Assembly: GCF_001870435.1 (NCBI RefSeq)
Contig: NZ_MDDR01000037.1
Span: 124,001-188,000 of the forward strand
Direction: 5' to 3'
Source of the DNA: Pseudomonas costantinii
GTDB lineage: Bacteria; Pseudomonadota; Gammaproteobacteria; Pseudomonadales; Pseudomonadaceae
Length of the DNA: 64,000 nucleotides
Shown here: in pieces, positions 36,629 through 46,604 of the stretch
Numbering within the stretch: the stretch's first letter is position 1
Layout: each line of letters begins with the position of its first letter
Made by a program: the position numbers and the translations under genes
Notes under the pieces: model-generated
The model's database searches: none
Seen by the model: the letters and a program-made list of their open reading frames with translations, nothing else
Told to the model about the DNA's origin: nothing

Positions 36629-36957
36629 AGGCGGACTCCTTTATTTCAGTCGGCGAGCACATTCCCGTGTGGCAAAGCCATTCCTGGCTGCCGGTGAATG
36701 CGGTCGCGAAAAGCAGCTTGCCAATGCCGGTAAGACGGCATGAGGTCAAGCCATGAGCGCAGCCTCGTCAGGCTAACTTGCTGATTTTTCAGCCCCTGTT
36801 CCGAGTGCGGTAGCAGGGGAGTGGACGTCTCGACCTTTTAAAAGGTTCCACACTTGGGAGCATTTAGCCACCCCTAACCGGGTGAACGGTGGTCCGGTGC
36901 CCCGGGTTTACGCTATACTCGCCGCCCTTTTTTGACTCACCTGCCAGGCGATTTCCC
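36629..36957. other. divergent intergenic region between opuC-type operon and prfC
   Basis: No gene is seen in this 329-bp stretch. It holds short inverted repeats: CCCCTG/CAGGGG (near 36793-36818), CCTTTTAAAAGG (36835-36846) and TGCCG/CGGCA (near 36724-36739), which would lie in the leader of the opuC-type operon. Promoters for both directions must be here; TTTACGCTATACT around 36907-36919 may be part of the prfC promoter. Confidence 0.5.
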
Positions 36958-38541
<1,584 letters not shown>

Positions 38542-38560
38542 GGTCTGAGCGGTAGATGAA

Positions 38561-38592
38561 AGGGCGAAGCTGTCATGGCTTCGCCCTTTTTT
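38561..38592 (+). terminator. rho-independent terminator of prfC
   Basis: AGGGCGAAGC, seven-base loop, GCTTCGCCCT, then TTTTT. It lies 20 bp after the prfC stop. Confidence 0.93.
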
Positions 38593-38640
38593 GTGGGTGC
38601 AGCGATGATCAACTGTGGGAGCTGGTTTGCCTGCGATAGC

Positions 38641-38845
38641 CATAGGTATCTACACAACTTTTAGTCCTGCGCCAGGCCTGTGGCGAGGAAGCTTGCTCGC
38701 GTGGGGGGGCCTCGGGTTGGGCGTTTTCTTTTGGTGGGTTTTTGAGTACATATCCGTTGTTTGGGTACCCAAACAACGGATATGTACTCAGCGCCCCCGC
38801 GACAACCACAGAGTCCAGCCACAAAAAGATGTGTAGATACCTATG
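38641..38845. mobile_element. MITE-like 205-bp non-coding insertion
   Basis: Terminal inverted repeats CATAGGTATCTACACA (38641-38656) and TGTGTAGATACCTATG (38830-38845) are perfect over 16 bp and continue imperfectly to about 22 bp. The element is flanked by a 10-bp direct repeat CTGCGATAGC (38631-38640 and 38846-38855), as a target-site duplication would be. No transposase or other convincing ORF lies inside. The left half contains a REP-like hairpin (GAGGAAGCTTGCTCGC) and the right half the 48-bp palindrome. Confidence 0.75.
38743..38790. repeat. 48-bp perfect palindrome
   Basis: From TGAGTACATATCCGTTGTTT through the centre GGTACC (38764-38769) to the mirror ending TGTACTCA, every base pairs over 24 bp with no spacer. 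It could extrude as a cruciform or form a long RNA hairpin. It lies inside the MITE-like element. Confidence 0.95.
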
Positions 38846-39034
38846 CTGCGATAGCGGTGGATCAGCCGCCAACAGGTTGGCTGGCAGACTGCCATCTCAG
38901 GCAAGGCGGCTCTCACATTTTGATCTCGCCCAGGGCGAAGCCTGGCGCAATCCCGGCATTGGGACTAGCTTCTACCCTGGCGACGGTAAAAGACTGTCGT
39001 GCGGTTTCACCTACTGACTGGACGGAAATCGACC

Positions 39035-39292
39035 ATGAGTATTTTTCAACGAGTAGTGCTGCTGTTAAAGGTGCTGGTGCTGTTGTCGTTGGGGATGTCG
39101 ACAGCCTGGGCACATAACCCGGCGCAGGGCAGCCAGGCGGGCTTTTCGACGGTGCAGACGACACAAGGCAAGGGCCTGCAACTGGCCAAGTCGGAATCCG
39201 AAGCCGGTGATGAGGACCAGGGCGGTTCCAAGGATGACGACGACCAGCAAGCTCCACCTGATGATGACAGCGACAGTGACAGCGATACGTAA
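39035..39292 (+). CDS. small exported acidic protein, unknown function (85 aa)
   Basis: Begins at ATG 39035 with a weak GGA eight bases upstream. The first 26 residues form a clear signal peptide (MSIFQRVVLLLKVLVLLSLG, then STAWA with AxA-type cleavage). The mature 59 residues start HNPAQ and end in an extremely acidic tail with DDDD and repeated DSDSDSDT. No cysteines, membrane anchor or known domain. A predicted disordered periplasmic or secreted protein; the Asp/Ser tail could bind calcium or other cations, which is inference. Stands alone after the repeat insertion and before the dpp terminator. Confidence 0.65.
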   Translation: MSIFQRVVLLLKVLVLLSLGMSTAWAHNPAQGSQAGFSTVQTTQGKGLQLAKSESEAGDEDQGGSKDDDDQQAPPDDDSDSDSDT

Positions 39293-39300
39293 GTCGCCAT

Positions 39301-39347
39301 AAAAAAGCCCCGCCTGCCGGATTGATGCGCAATCCGACGGGTGGGGC
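39301..39347 (-). terminator. terminator of the dpp operon
   Basis: GCCCCGCC...CGGATTG and CAATCCG...GGTGGGGC form a long, slightly interrupted stem; on the minus strand it is followed by T6. It ends the dppF transcript. A second hairpin at 39362-39390 (ATGCCCTG/CAGGGCAT) lies nearer to dppF. Confidence 0.8.
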
Positions 39348-39401
39348 GGTAGAACTCAAGCGATGCCCTGGGACTAATCACTCAGGGCATTTCTTTGCGG
39401 G

Positions 39402-40373
39402 TCAGGCCACGAACTGCTCCGCGTAGTGGCAAGCCACTTGGCGGTTATCCAGGGCGCGCAATTGCGGCTCCTCGCTGCTGCACCGCGCGGTCGCGTACGG
39501 GCAGCGCTTGTGGAAGGCGCAGCCTGGTGGCGGGTTCAGCGGGTTGGGCAGTTCGCCGACGATCTTGATTTTCGGCTTGTTCGGGTCCGGGTGGATGGTC
39601 GGGGTGGCCGACAGCAACGCCTGCGTGTACGGGTGCAGCGGGCGGGCGTAGATGTCGTCCTTGGGGCCCACTTCCACCGGGCGGCCGAGGTACATCACCA
39701 TCACGTCATCGGCGACGTGTTGTACCACCGCCAGGTTGTGGGAGATGAACACGTAGGCGGTGTTGAATTCCTGCTGCAAATCCATGAACAGGTTCAGTAC
39801 CTGGGCCTGGATCGATACGTCCAACGCCGAGGTCGGTTCATCCGCCACCAACACTTTAGGTTGCAGCATCATCGCGCGGGCCAAGGCGATCCGTTGGCGC
39901 TGACCACCGGAGAACATGTGTGGGTAGCGCTGATAATGCTCAGGGCGCAGGCCCACTTGCTTCATCATCGCCTGCACTTTCTCGCGGCGCTCAGCAGCGG
40001 ACAGGTTGGTGTTGATCAGCAGCGGCTCGCCGAGTTGATCTCCGACTTTCTGGCGTGGGTTCAACGAGGCATACGGGCTCTGGAACACCATCTGCACGTC
40101 TTTTCGCAGTTGCTTGCGCTGGGCTTTGTCGGCACCGGTTACTTCCTGACCGGCGATTTTCAGCGAGCCCGAAGACGGCTCTTCAATCAACGTCAGCGCG
40201 CGGGCCAGGGTGGATTTGCCGCAGCCCGACTCGCCTACCACGGCGAGGGTTTTGCCGGCTTCCAGCTCGAAGGACACGCCATTCAGTGCGCGTACCAGGG
40301 CGTGACCCTTGAACAGGCCACGGGACACTTCGTAGTGACGGGTGAGGTCGCGGGCGGTAAGAACGACGGCCAT
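39402..40373 (-). CDS. dppF: dipeptide ABC transporter ATP-binding protein DppF
   Basis: A 323-residue OppF/DppF ATPase: Walker A VGESGCGKST (about 47-56), signature FSGGQRQRIALAR, Walker B VLVADEPTSALD, and the C-terminal oligopeptide-transporter zinc-like region with PPGCAFHKRCPYATARC. ATG at 40371-40373 shares one base with the dppD stop. Last gene of dppBCDF, pairing with DppD to power uptake of di- and tripeptides. Confidence 0.95.
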   Translation of the reverse strand: MAVVLTARDLTRHYEVSRGLFKGHALVRALNGVSFELEAGKTLAVVGESGCGKSTLARALTLIEEPSSGSLKIAGQEVTGADKAQRKQLRKDVQMVFQSPYASLNPRQKVGDQLGEPLLINTNLSAAERREKVQAMMKQVGLRPEHYQRYPHMFSGGQRQRIALARAMMLQPKVLVADEPTSALDVSIQAQVLNLFMDLQQEFNTAYVFISHNLAVVQHVADDVMVMYLGRPVEVGPKDDIYARPLHPYTQALLSATPTIHPDPNKPKIKIVGELPNPLNPPPGCAFHKRCPYATARCSSEEPQLRALDNRQVACHYAEQFVA

Positions 40374-41341
40374 TACGCCACCTCCTGGTTCAAGGGGTAG
40401 AAGCAGCGCGCAAGGCTGTTGCTTTTCGGATCAAGGCCGGGGCGCTGGGCACGGCAGGATTCCTGCACATACGGGCAACGCGGCGACAGCAGGCAACCCT
40501 GCGGGCGGTCGTAGCGACCGGGAACGATACCCGGCAGCGTGGCCAGGCGCGAGGCGCCGAGGCTGTGCTCGGGGATCGCCTTGAGCAACGCTTCGCTGTA
40601 CGGGTGTGCCGGAATGTCGAACAACTGCGGCACTTGGCCGACTTCCACGGCTTGGCCGGCGTACATCACACACACGCGCTGGGCAGTTTCGGCCACGACG
40701 GCGAGGTCGTGGGTGATCAGCACCAGGCCCATGTTCTGCTCTTTCTGCAGGGCCAGCAGCAGTTCCATGATCTGTGCCTGGATGGTCACGTCCAACGCAG
40801 TGGTCGGTTCGTCGGCGATTAGCAGCTTCGGCTCGCCGGCAATCGCCATGGCGATGGCCACACGCTGGCTCATACCGCCGGACAGTTGGTGCGGGTAGGC
40901 ATCCATACGGCTGGCAGCGCCCGGGATTTCTACTTTTTCCAACAGCTCGATAGCACGCTTGCGCGCTTGCTTGCCGGACATTTTCAGGTGCAGGCGCAGC
41001 ACTTCTTCAATCTGGAAACCCACGGTGTAGCTGGGGTTCAGCGCGGTCATCGGGTCCTGGAACACCATCGCCAGGTCTTTACCGACGATCTGCCGACGCT
41101 GGCGGTTGCTCAGCTTGAGCATGTCCTTGCCATCGAAGTTCAGGGCGTCGGCGGTGACGATGCCGGGATGCTCGATCAGGCCCATCAGCGCCATCATGGT
41201 CACGGATTTACCCGAGCCCGACTCGCCAACGATTGCCAGTACTTCGCCCTTATCGACGGAGATGTCTAGGCCATCGACCACCGGTACGGCGGTCTTGTCG
41301 CCGAAGCGCACATTGAGATTCTTGATTTCTAACAGTGACAT
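40373..41341 (-). CDS. dppD: dipeptide ABC transporter ATP-binding protein DppD
   Basis: A 322-residue ATPase: Walker [11 protein letters not shown], signature [14 protein letters not shown], Walker [13 protein letters not shown], and the C-terminal family motif [18 protein letters not shown] 41339-41341 follows the dppC stop by about 10 bp with AGGAG in between. Partner of DppF. Confidence 0.95.
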   Translation of the reverse strand: MSLLEIKNLNVRFGDKTAVPVVDGLDISVDKGEVLAIVGESGSGKSVTMMALMGLIEHPGIVTADALNFDGKDMLKLSNRQRRQIVGKDLAMVFQDPMTALNPSYTVGFQIEEVLRLHLKMSGKQARKRAIELLEKVEIPGAASRMDAYPHQLSGGMSQRVAIAMAIAGEPKLLIADEPTTALDVTIQAQIMELLLALQKEQNMGLVLITHDLAVVAETAQRVCVMYAGQAVEVGQVPQLFDIPAHPYSEALLKAIPEHSLGASRLATLPGIVPGRYDRPQGCLLSPRCPYVQESCRAQRPGLDPKSNSLARCFYPLNQEVA

Positions 41342-41351
41342 GGGAATCTCC

Positions 41352-42269
41352 TCAGGCGGCGTTCTTGAGTTTCGGGTCCAGCGCATCGCGCAGGCCGTCG
41401 CCCATCAAGTTGATTGCCAGCACGCTGAGCAAAATGGTCAAACCAGGCAGACTTACCACCCACCAGGCGCGTTCGATGTAGTCACGGGCCGAAGCCAGCA
41501 TGGTGCCCCACTCAGGGGTTGGCGGTTGTACGCCAAGGCCAAGGAAGCCCAGGGCTGCGGCATCGAGAATCGCCGAAGAGAAACTCAAGGTGGCCTGTAC
41601 GATCAGCGGCGCCATGCAGTTAGGCAGCACGGTGATGAACATCAGGCGTGGCAGGCCGGCACCCGCGAGGCGGGCGGCAGTCACGTAGTCGCGGTTCAGT
41701 TCGCCCATCACCGCAGCACGGGTCAAGCGGACATAGGACGGCAGGGACACGATGGCGATGGCGATCACGGTGTTGATCAGGCCAGGGCCGAGGATTGCGA
41801 CAATGGCAACGGCCAGCAGCAGCGACGGCAGGGCCAGCATGATGTCCATCAAACGCATGATGGTTGGGCCAAGCAGGCGCGGGAAGAACCCGGCGAACAG
41901 ACCCAGCAGGATGCCCGGGATCAGCGACATCACCACCGACGACAAGCCGATCAGCAAGGACAGGCGTGAGCCCTGGATCAGGCGCGACAGCAAGTCACGG
42001 CCCAGTTCGTCGGTGCCGAGCAGGAACTGCATCTGCCCACCTTCCAGCCAGGCTGGCGGGGTCAGCAGGAAGTCGCGGTATTGCTCGCTCGGGTTATGCG
42101 GTGCCACCCAGGGGGCGAACAGCGCGCAAAACACCACTAGCAGCATGAACAACAGGCCGGCAACCGCGCCTTTGTTCTTGGAAAAGGCTTGCCAGAATTC
42201 TTTGTACGGGGACGGGTACAGCAGGCTTTGATCGACTGCTACCGCTTGAGTAGGTGTGGTCATGGTCAT
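41352..42269 (-). CDS. dppC: dipeptide ABC transporter permease DppC
   Basis: A 305-residue inner-membrane permease with the N-terminal OppC segment ([19 protein letters not shown]) and five to six helices. The loop [31 protein letters not shown] is the EAA region and [17 protein letters not shown] is typical of DppC. Start ATG 42269 (or ATG two codons later). Four bp after dppB. Confidence 0.95.
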   Translation of the reverse strand: MTMTTPTQAVAVDQSLLYPSPYKEFWQAFSKNKGAVAGLLFMLLVVFCALFAPWVAPHNPSEQYRDFLLTPPAWLEGGQMQFLLGTDELGRDLLSRLIQGSRLSLLIGLSSVVMSLIPGILLGLFAGFFPRLLGPTIMRLMDIMLALPSLLLAVAIVAILGPGLINTVIAIAIVSLPSYVRLTRAAVMGELNRDYVTAARLAGAGLPRLMFITVLPNCMAPLIVQATLSFSSAILDAAALGFLGLGVQPPTPEWGTMLASARDYIERAWWVVSLPGLTILLSVLAINLMGDGLRDALDPKLKNAA

Positions 42270-42273
42270 GATC

Positions 42274-43284
42274 TCAGCGCTGGTGACGGATGCGTGGGTT
42301 GGCGAAGCCGTAGAGGATATCCACCACGAAGTTCACCAGGATCACCAAGCAGGCGATCAGCAGGATGCCGTTTTGCACCACCGGGTAGTCCCGCGCGCCA
42401 ATGGCTTCGATCAGCCATTTGCCGATGCCGGGCCACGAGAAGATGGTTTCGGTCAGGACCGCACCGGCCAGTAGGGTGCCGACTTGCAGGCCGACCACGG
42501 TGAGTACCGGGATCAGCGCGTTACGCAGGCCGTGCACGAATACCACGCGCGCCGGCGACAGGCCTTTGGCCTTGGCGGTGCGTATGTAGTCTTCGCGCAG
42601 TACTTCGAGCATCGACGAACGGGTCATCCGCGCGATCACCGCCAAAGGGATAGTGCCAAGCACGATGGCCGGCAGGATCAGGTGGTGCAGGGCGTCGAAG
42701 AACGCGTCCGGCTCGTCAGCCAGCAGGGTGTCGATCAACATGAAGCCGGTGCGCGGCTCGATGTCATAGAGCAGGTCGATACGCCCGGAAACCGGGGTCC
42801 AACCCAGGCTTACCGAGAAGAACATGATCAGAATCAGGCCCCACCAGAAGATCGGCATCGAATATCCCGCGAGGGAGATGCCCATCACCCCATGGTCGAA
42901 CAGGGATCCTCGTTTCAAGGCCGCGATCACCCCGGCCAACAGGCCCAGGACACCGGCGAACAGCAGGGCGGCCATGGACAGTTCCAGGGTCGCGGGGAAG
43001 AGGGCGGTGAATTCGGTCCACACGCTGGTGCGGGTACGCAGGGATTCACCCAGGTCGCCGTGGGCGAGTTTGCCTACGTAATCAAAGTATTGCGCATACA
43101 GCGGCTTGTTAAGGCCAAGGCGTTCCATTGCCTGTGCGTGCATCTCGGGGTCGACTCGTCGTTCGCCCATCATGACTTCGACGGGGTCGCCGGGGATCAT
43201 GCGAATCAACGCAAACGTCAGCAACGTGATGCCGAAAAACGTGGGGATCAATAATCCCAATCGGCGGGCAATAAAACTAAACAT
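42274..43284 (-). CDS. dppB: dipeptide ABC transporter permease DppB
   Basis: A 336-residue permease: N-terminal FIARRLGLLIPTFFGITLLTF helix with the RMIPGDPV motif, and the EAA loop LREDYIRTAKAKGLSPARVVFVHGLRNALIPV. Start ATG 43282-43284 chosen over an extension to 43326. Separated from the upstream binding-protein gene by a hairpin at 43321-43346. Confidence 0.95.
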   Translation of the reverse strand: MFSFIARRLGLLIPTFFGITLLTFALIRMIPGDPVEVMMGERRVDPEMHAQAMERLGLNKPLYAQYFDYVGKLAHGDLGESLRTRTSVWTEFTALFPATLELSMAALLFAGVLGLLAGVIAALKRGSLFDHGVMGISLAGYSMPIFWWGLILIMFFSVSLGWTPVSGRIDLLYDIEPRTGFMLIDTLLADEPDAFFDALHHLILPAIVLGTIPLAVIARMTRSSMLEVLREDYIRTAKAKGLSPARVVFVHGLRNALIPVLTVVGLQVGTLLAGAVLTETIFSWPGIGKWLIEAIGARDYPVVQNGILLIACLVILVNFVVDILYGFANPRIRHQR

Positions 43285-43320
43285 CTTGTTGTGTACCTCA
43301 ATCAGCCGGTTAGGCAGGTT

Positions 43321-43346
43321 CGGCACCGTCAGTGTCGACGGTGCCG
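43321..43346 (-). terminator. intercistronic hairpin between dppA-type gene and dppB
   Basis: CGGCACCGTC-AGTGTC-GACGGTGCCG, perfect 10-bp stem, no T run on the minus strand. Likely protects the upstream message or lowers read-through rather than fully terminating. Confidence 0.6.
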
Positions 43347-43357
43347 AGCGTCTCTTA

Positions 43358-44956
43358 TTACTTCACCTGGGTGGTGGCGAAGTTATTTGTCGTCAGAGGA
43401 CTTTGGGTATAACCCTCGACGTTTTTGCGCATGGCGGTGAACATTTTCGGGTAAGCCATGGGAATCCATGGTTGGTCCTTGCCGAAAACGTCGAGTGCTT
43501 GTTCATAGAGTGCAGCGCGTTGGGTGGGTTCAGCGATTGCGCGTGCCTTGTCGATCAAGTCTTGAAACTCTTTGTTACACCAGCGGGCGTAGTTTTCGCC
43601 GTTTTTCGCTGCATCGCAACTCAGGTTAGGGGTGAGGAAGTTGTCCGGGTCCCCGTTATCCCCCGCCCAGCCGGCAGAAACCATGTCGTGCTCGCCTGCT
43701 TTGGCACGTTTGAGCATTTCGCCCCATTCCATGACCTTGATATTGACCTTCAAGCCAATCTGGGCCAAATCCGCCTGCATACGCTGGGCGCCGAGCATCG
43801 GGTTAGGGTTGGTCGGGCCACCGCCGTTACGGGTGAACAGGGTGAATTCGGTACCTTCCGGTACGCCGGCTTCCTTGAGCAGGGCGCGAGCCTTGTCCAG
43901 GTCACGCGGTGGGTTCTTCAGCTTGTCGTTGAAGCCCAGCAGGGTCGGCGGATACGGGCCGGTGCCCACCACCGCGTTGCCTTTGCCGTACAAGGCGTCG
44001 GTGTAACCGGCCTTGTCGAACGCGATGTTGATCGCGTGACGTACCCGCGCGTCGCTCATGTATTTGTGGGTGGTGTTCAGGGCGGTGTAGCTGGTGGTCA
44101 TTGCCGCCAGTTCATCGACCTTCAGGTTCGGGTCAGCCTTGACGCTCGGCACGTCATCCGGCTTGGGGTACAGCGCGATCTGGCACTCGTTGGCCTTGAG
44201 CTTCTGCAAGCGCACGTTGTTGTCGGTGGTGATCGCCAGGATCAGCGGGTCAGCCGGCGGCTTGCCACGGAAGTACTCCGGGTTGGCCTTGAAACGCACT
44301 TGGGCGTCTTTGGCGTAGCGGGTGAAGATGAACGGTCCGGTGCCGATCGGCTTGGCGTTCAGGTCATCGGTCTTGCCGGACTTGAGCAACTGGTCGGCGT
44401 ATTCGGCGGAGTGAATCGAGGAGAACGCCATGGCCAGGTCGGCCAGGAAGGGTGCTTCAGGACGGGTCAGGGTGAAGACAACGGTGTGATCGTCGGTCTT
44501 CGTTACGCTCTTGAGCAGTTCCTTGAAGCCCATGCTCTCAAAGTACGGGTAGCCCACGTTGGACTTGTTATGCCACGGGTGATTCGGGTCCAGCTGGCGC
44601 TGGAAGCTCCAAAGCACGTCGTCGGCGTTCATGTTGCGCGTGGGTTTGAAGTAGTCGGTGGTGTGGAACTTGATGTCGTCACGCAGGTGAAAGGTGTAGG
44701 TCAGGCCATCGGCGCTGATGTCCGGCAGGGCTTTGGCCAGTGCAGGAATCACTTCGGTGGTACCGGGCTTGAAGTCCACCAGGCGGTTGAACATGGTTTC
44801 CGCGGCGGCGTCAGCGGTGACGGCCGTGGTGTACAGGACCGGGTCGAAACCTTCCGGGCTGGCTTCGGTGCAGACCACCAGCGGTTTGGCCGAAATGCCG
44901 ATCGCAACGCTCAACAGCGCAGCAGCAATGGCAGCTTGTAGCGGGAGCATTTTCAT
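43358..44956 (-). CDS. dppA: dipeptide-binding periplasmic protein, DppA type
   Basis: A 532-residue SBP_bac_5 protein with signal peptide (about 1-24, cut near ISA-KP). Family motifs: LVVCTEASPEGFDP, TYTFHLRDDIKFH, KPIGTGPF and AGDNGDPDNFL, where Asp contacts the peptide amino group in E. coli DppA. It lies closest to dppB and differs most from the three other binding proteins of the cluster (for example TTSYTALNTTHKY in place of LGYIAYNV). Start ATG 44954-44956 with GAGGG upstream. Confidence 0.92.
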   Translation of the reverse strand: MKMLPLQAAIAAALLSVAIGISAKPLVVCTEASPEGFDPVLYTTAVTADAAAETMFNRLVDFKPGTTEVIPALAKALPDISADGLTYTFHLRDDIKFHTTDYFKPTRNMNADDVLWSFQRQLDPNHPWHNKSNVGYPYFESMGFKELLKSVTKTDDHTVVFTLTRPEAPFLADLAMAFSSIHSAEYADQLLKSGKTDDLNAKPIGTGPFIFTRYAKDAQVRFKANPEYFRGKPPADPLILAITTDNNVRLQKLKANECQIALYPKPDDVPSVKADPNLKVDELAAMTTSYTALNTTHKYMSDARVRHAINIAFDKAGYTDALYGKGNAVVGTGPYPPTLLGFNDKLKNPPRDLDKARALLKEAGVPEGTEFTLFTRNGGGPTNPNPMLGAQRMQADLAQIGLKVNIKVMEWGEMLKRAKAGEHDMVSAGWAGDNGDPDNFLTPNLSCDAAKNGENYARWCNKEFQDLIDKARAIAEPTQRAALYEQALDVFGKDQPWIPMAYPKMFTAMRKNVEGYTQSPLTTNNFATTQVK

Positions 44957-44991
44957 TAAGAGCCCTCTGCAATCGATTGAACCAGACAAGC

Positions 44992-45026
44992 GTAGACGGC
45001 GGGCTCGTCCTGAGCCCGCCGTCTAC
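44992..45026 (-). terminator. strong intercistronic hairpin after the OprD-type porin gene
   Basis: GTAGACGGCGGGCTC and its exact complement form a 15-bp stem with a five-base loop, 10 bp after the porin stop. No T run on the minus strand. Confidence 0.6.
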
Positions 45027-45036
45027 CTGGCGCTAA

Positions 45037-46434
45037 TTAAAGAATGTTGAACGGGATGGTGGTTACCAGACGGAACTCACGGATGTTGCCGTCAGCCTGG
45101 TTAGCACTGGCGCGGTGGGTCACATAGGTACCACGAATAGTGGTGGCCTTGAGTGCGCCGCTCTGGATCGCGTAAGAGGTGCCGATGCCGTATTCCTGGT
45201 GGGTTTCGCCGTTCATCAGACGCAGGTCGCTACGTGCTTCACCGGCTGTGCCGTAGGCGGTGCCGGTGTAGTGAGTGCCGTCGATGCCCCAGCCGCGTGC
45301 CGAGTAGACGTTGAACTTCAGGCCTGGCACGCCGTATTCAGCCATGTTGAGGCCGTAGGCAATTTGGAAGGACTTCTCGTTCGGTCCGTTAAAGTCGGAC
45401 GTCAGGGAGTTGGCCAGGTAGATGCCGTTGGTTTCGTGCAGGTAGTCGAAGTACTCGTCACCGTTGATGGCCTGGTAGGAGAAGGTCAGGCTGTGGGCTT
45501 GGTGAGTCAGGCCCAGCGACAACGAGTACGTGTCGTTGTCGATCTTGCCCATCTTCTTGCTGCCGGTATCGGTCGTTTTGTAGTAGTTCAGGCCGGTGGT
45601 CAGGCCCAGGACGTTGCTGTCACCCAGTTCATGGGTAGCGCCGACGTAGTACTGGTTCCAGAAGTCTTCAACATTGGCGGCGAAGACGCTGGTTTTCAGG
45701 CTTTTGAACGGCTGGTAGTTGAAGCCCAGGGTTTTGACTTTGTCGGTGGTCTGGCCATTACCGTACTCGGAACGGAACTTCGACAGGCTTTGCTCGGTAC
45801 GTGGCGAAACGCGATCGAAGATACCGCCCTGGAACGACAGGTTGCTGAATTCTTCGCTGTTGAAGCTCACACCTTCAAAGCTCGAAGGCAGGGCACGGTT
45901 ACCGATGGTGTCGACGATACCGCTGCTGAAGTTCTGGCGACCGGCGGTCAAGGTGGTGTTCGAAACACGGAACTTCACGTTGGCCAGGCCCAGTTTGCTC
46001 CACTGGTCGACAGCATCACCATTGTGATCAGCCAGGGTCCGGTTGGAGCCGCCCTTGATGTCGCGCGCGCTACGGTCCAGAACCAGGGCGTTGTAGACCG
46101 CCAATTCGGTACTCACGCCAACGGTGCCTTGGGTAAAGCCCGAAGTGCCGTTGAGGATGGTGCCTTGTACCCAGTTGGTACGATAGGCGTCGGTACGGGC
46201 TTCACCGTGCTTTTGGTAGGTGAATTTGCCACCGCGGAATTTTTGTTCGTTGGAGAACCAGTTACGGGTGGTACCGCCCAGGCTTGCTCCATCGATAAAG
46301 CCCTTGGCCTCGCTTTGGGCACTGGTGCCGGCCAATGTGGTGGGGACGAAGTCCTGGCTTTGGGTGTCAGCGTAGGCGGTCGCCGTGATGCTGCTGATGG
46401 CCAGGGCCAGAAGCGCTTTGCTACTCAGTTTCAT
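45037..46434 (-). CDS. OprD family outer-membrane porin, OpdP/OpdD-like
   Basis: A 465-residue OprD-type porin with signal peptide (1-22, TATAYA-DT), the family's FIDGASLGGTTRNWF start and an 18-strand barrel ending in a hydrophobic strand (LVTTIPFNIL). Its position inside the dpp cluster is that of PA4501, a glycine-glutamate/dipeptide channel in P. aeruginosa, so peptide entry is the likely role. Start ATG 46432-46434 with AAAGGAG. Residues of the constriction cannot be assigned here. Confidence 0.92.
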   Translation of the reverse strand: MKLSSKALLALAISSITATAYADTQSQDFVPTTLAGTSAQSEAKGFIDGASLGGTTRNWFSNEQKFRGGKFTYQKHGEARTDAYRTNWVQGTILNGTSGFTQGTVGVSTELAVYNALVLDRSARDIKGGSNRTLADHNGDAVDQWSKLGLANVKFRVSNTTLTAGRQNFSSGIVDTIGNRALPSSFEGVSFNSEEFSNLSFQGGIFDRVSPRTEQSLSKFRSEYGNGQTTDKVKTLGFNYQPFKSLKTSVFAANVEDFWNQYYVGATHELGDSNVLGLTTGLNYYKTTDTGSKKMGKIDNDTYSLSLGLTHQAHSLTFSYQAINGDEYFDYLHETNGIYLANSLTSDFNGPNEKSFQIAYGLNMAEYGVPGLKFNVYSARGWGIDGTHYTGTAYGTAGEARSDLRLMNGETHQEYGIGTSYAIQSGALKATTIRGTYVTHRASANQADGNIREFRLVTTIPFNIL

Positions 46435-46565
46435 GGATGAAGCTCCTTTGGTTCTCTTTTTAATGCCGGTCTTTTTAGGTGAACCGGCTATTGGGTGTGT
46501 AACTCGTTCAAGCCTTTGCAAACGTTTGCCGTAGGAAAATTCCCAACAAAAGGCTGCACGTTTGC

Positions 46566-46588
46566 CGGAGAGCCAACTTCGCTCTCCG
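46566..46588 (-). terminator. hairpin between a binding-protein gene and the porin gene
   Basis: CGGAGAGC, seven-base loop, GCTCTCCG, about 17 bp after the binding-protein stop. Short, with no T run. Confidence 0.45.
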
Positions 46589-46604
46589 CAATCCGGTTAT
46601 TTTC

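Larger units (their letters stand above)
38611..38922. repeat. dispersed intergenic repeat, interrupted by an insertion
   Basis: The outer ends form imperfect inverted repeats: CTGTGGGAGCTGGTTTGCCT at 38613-38632 and its partner CAGGCAAGGCGGCTCTCACA at 38898-38917. Removing the 205-bp element at 38641-38845 and one 10-bp duplicate leaves a continuous repeat of roughly 100 bp. Confidence 0.65.

Noticed and set aside
38599-39117. Short open frames crossing the repeat region after prfC
   Set aside because: They run through the inverted repeats and palindrome on both strands, have no ribosome sites and no protein-like composition.
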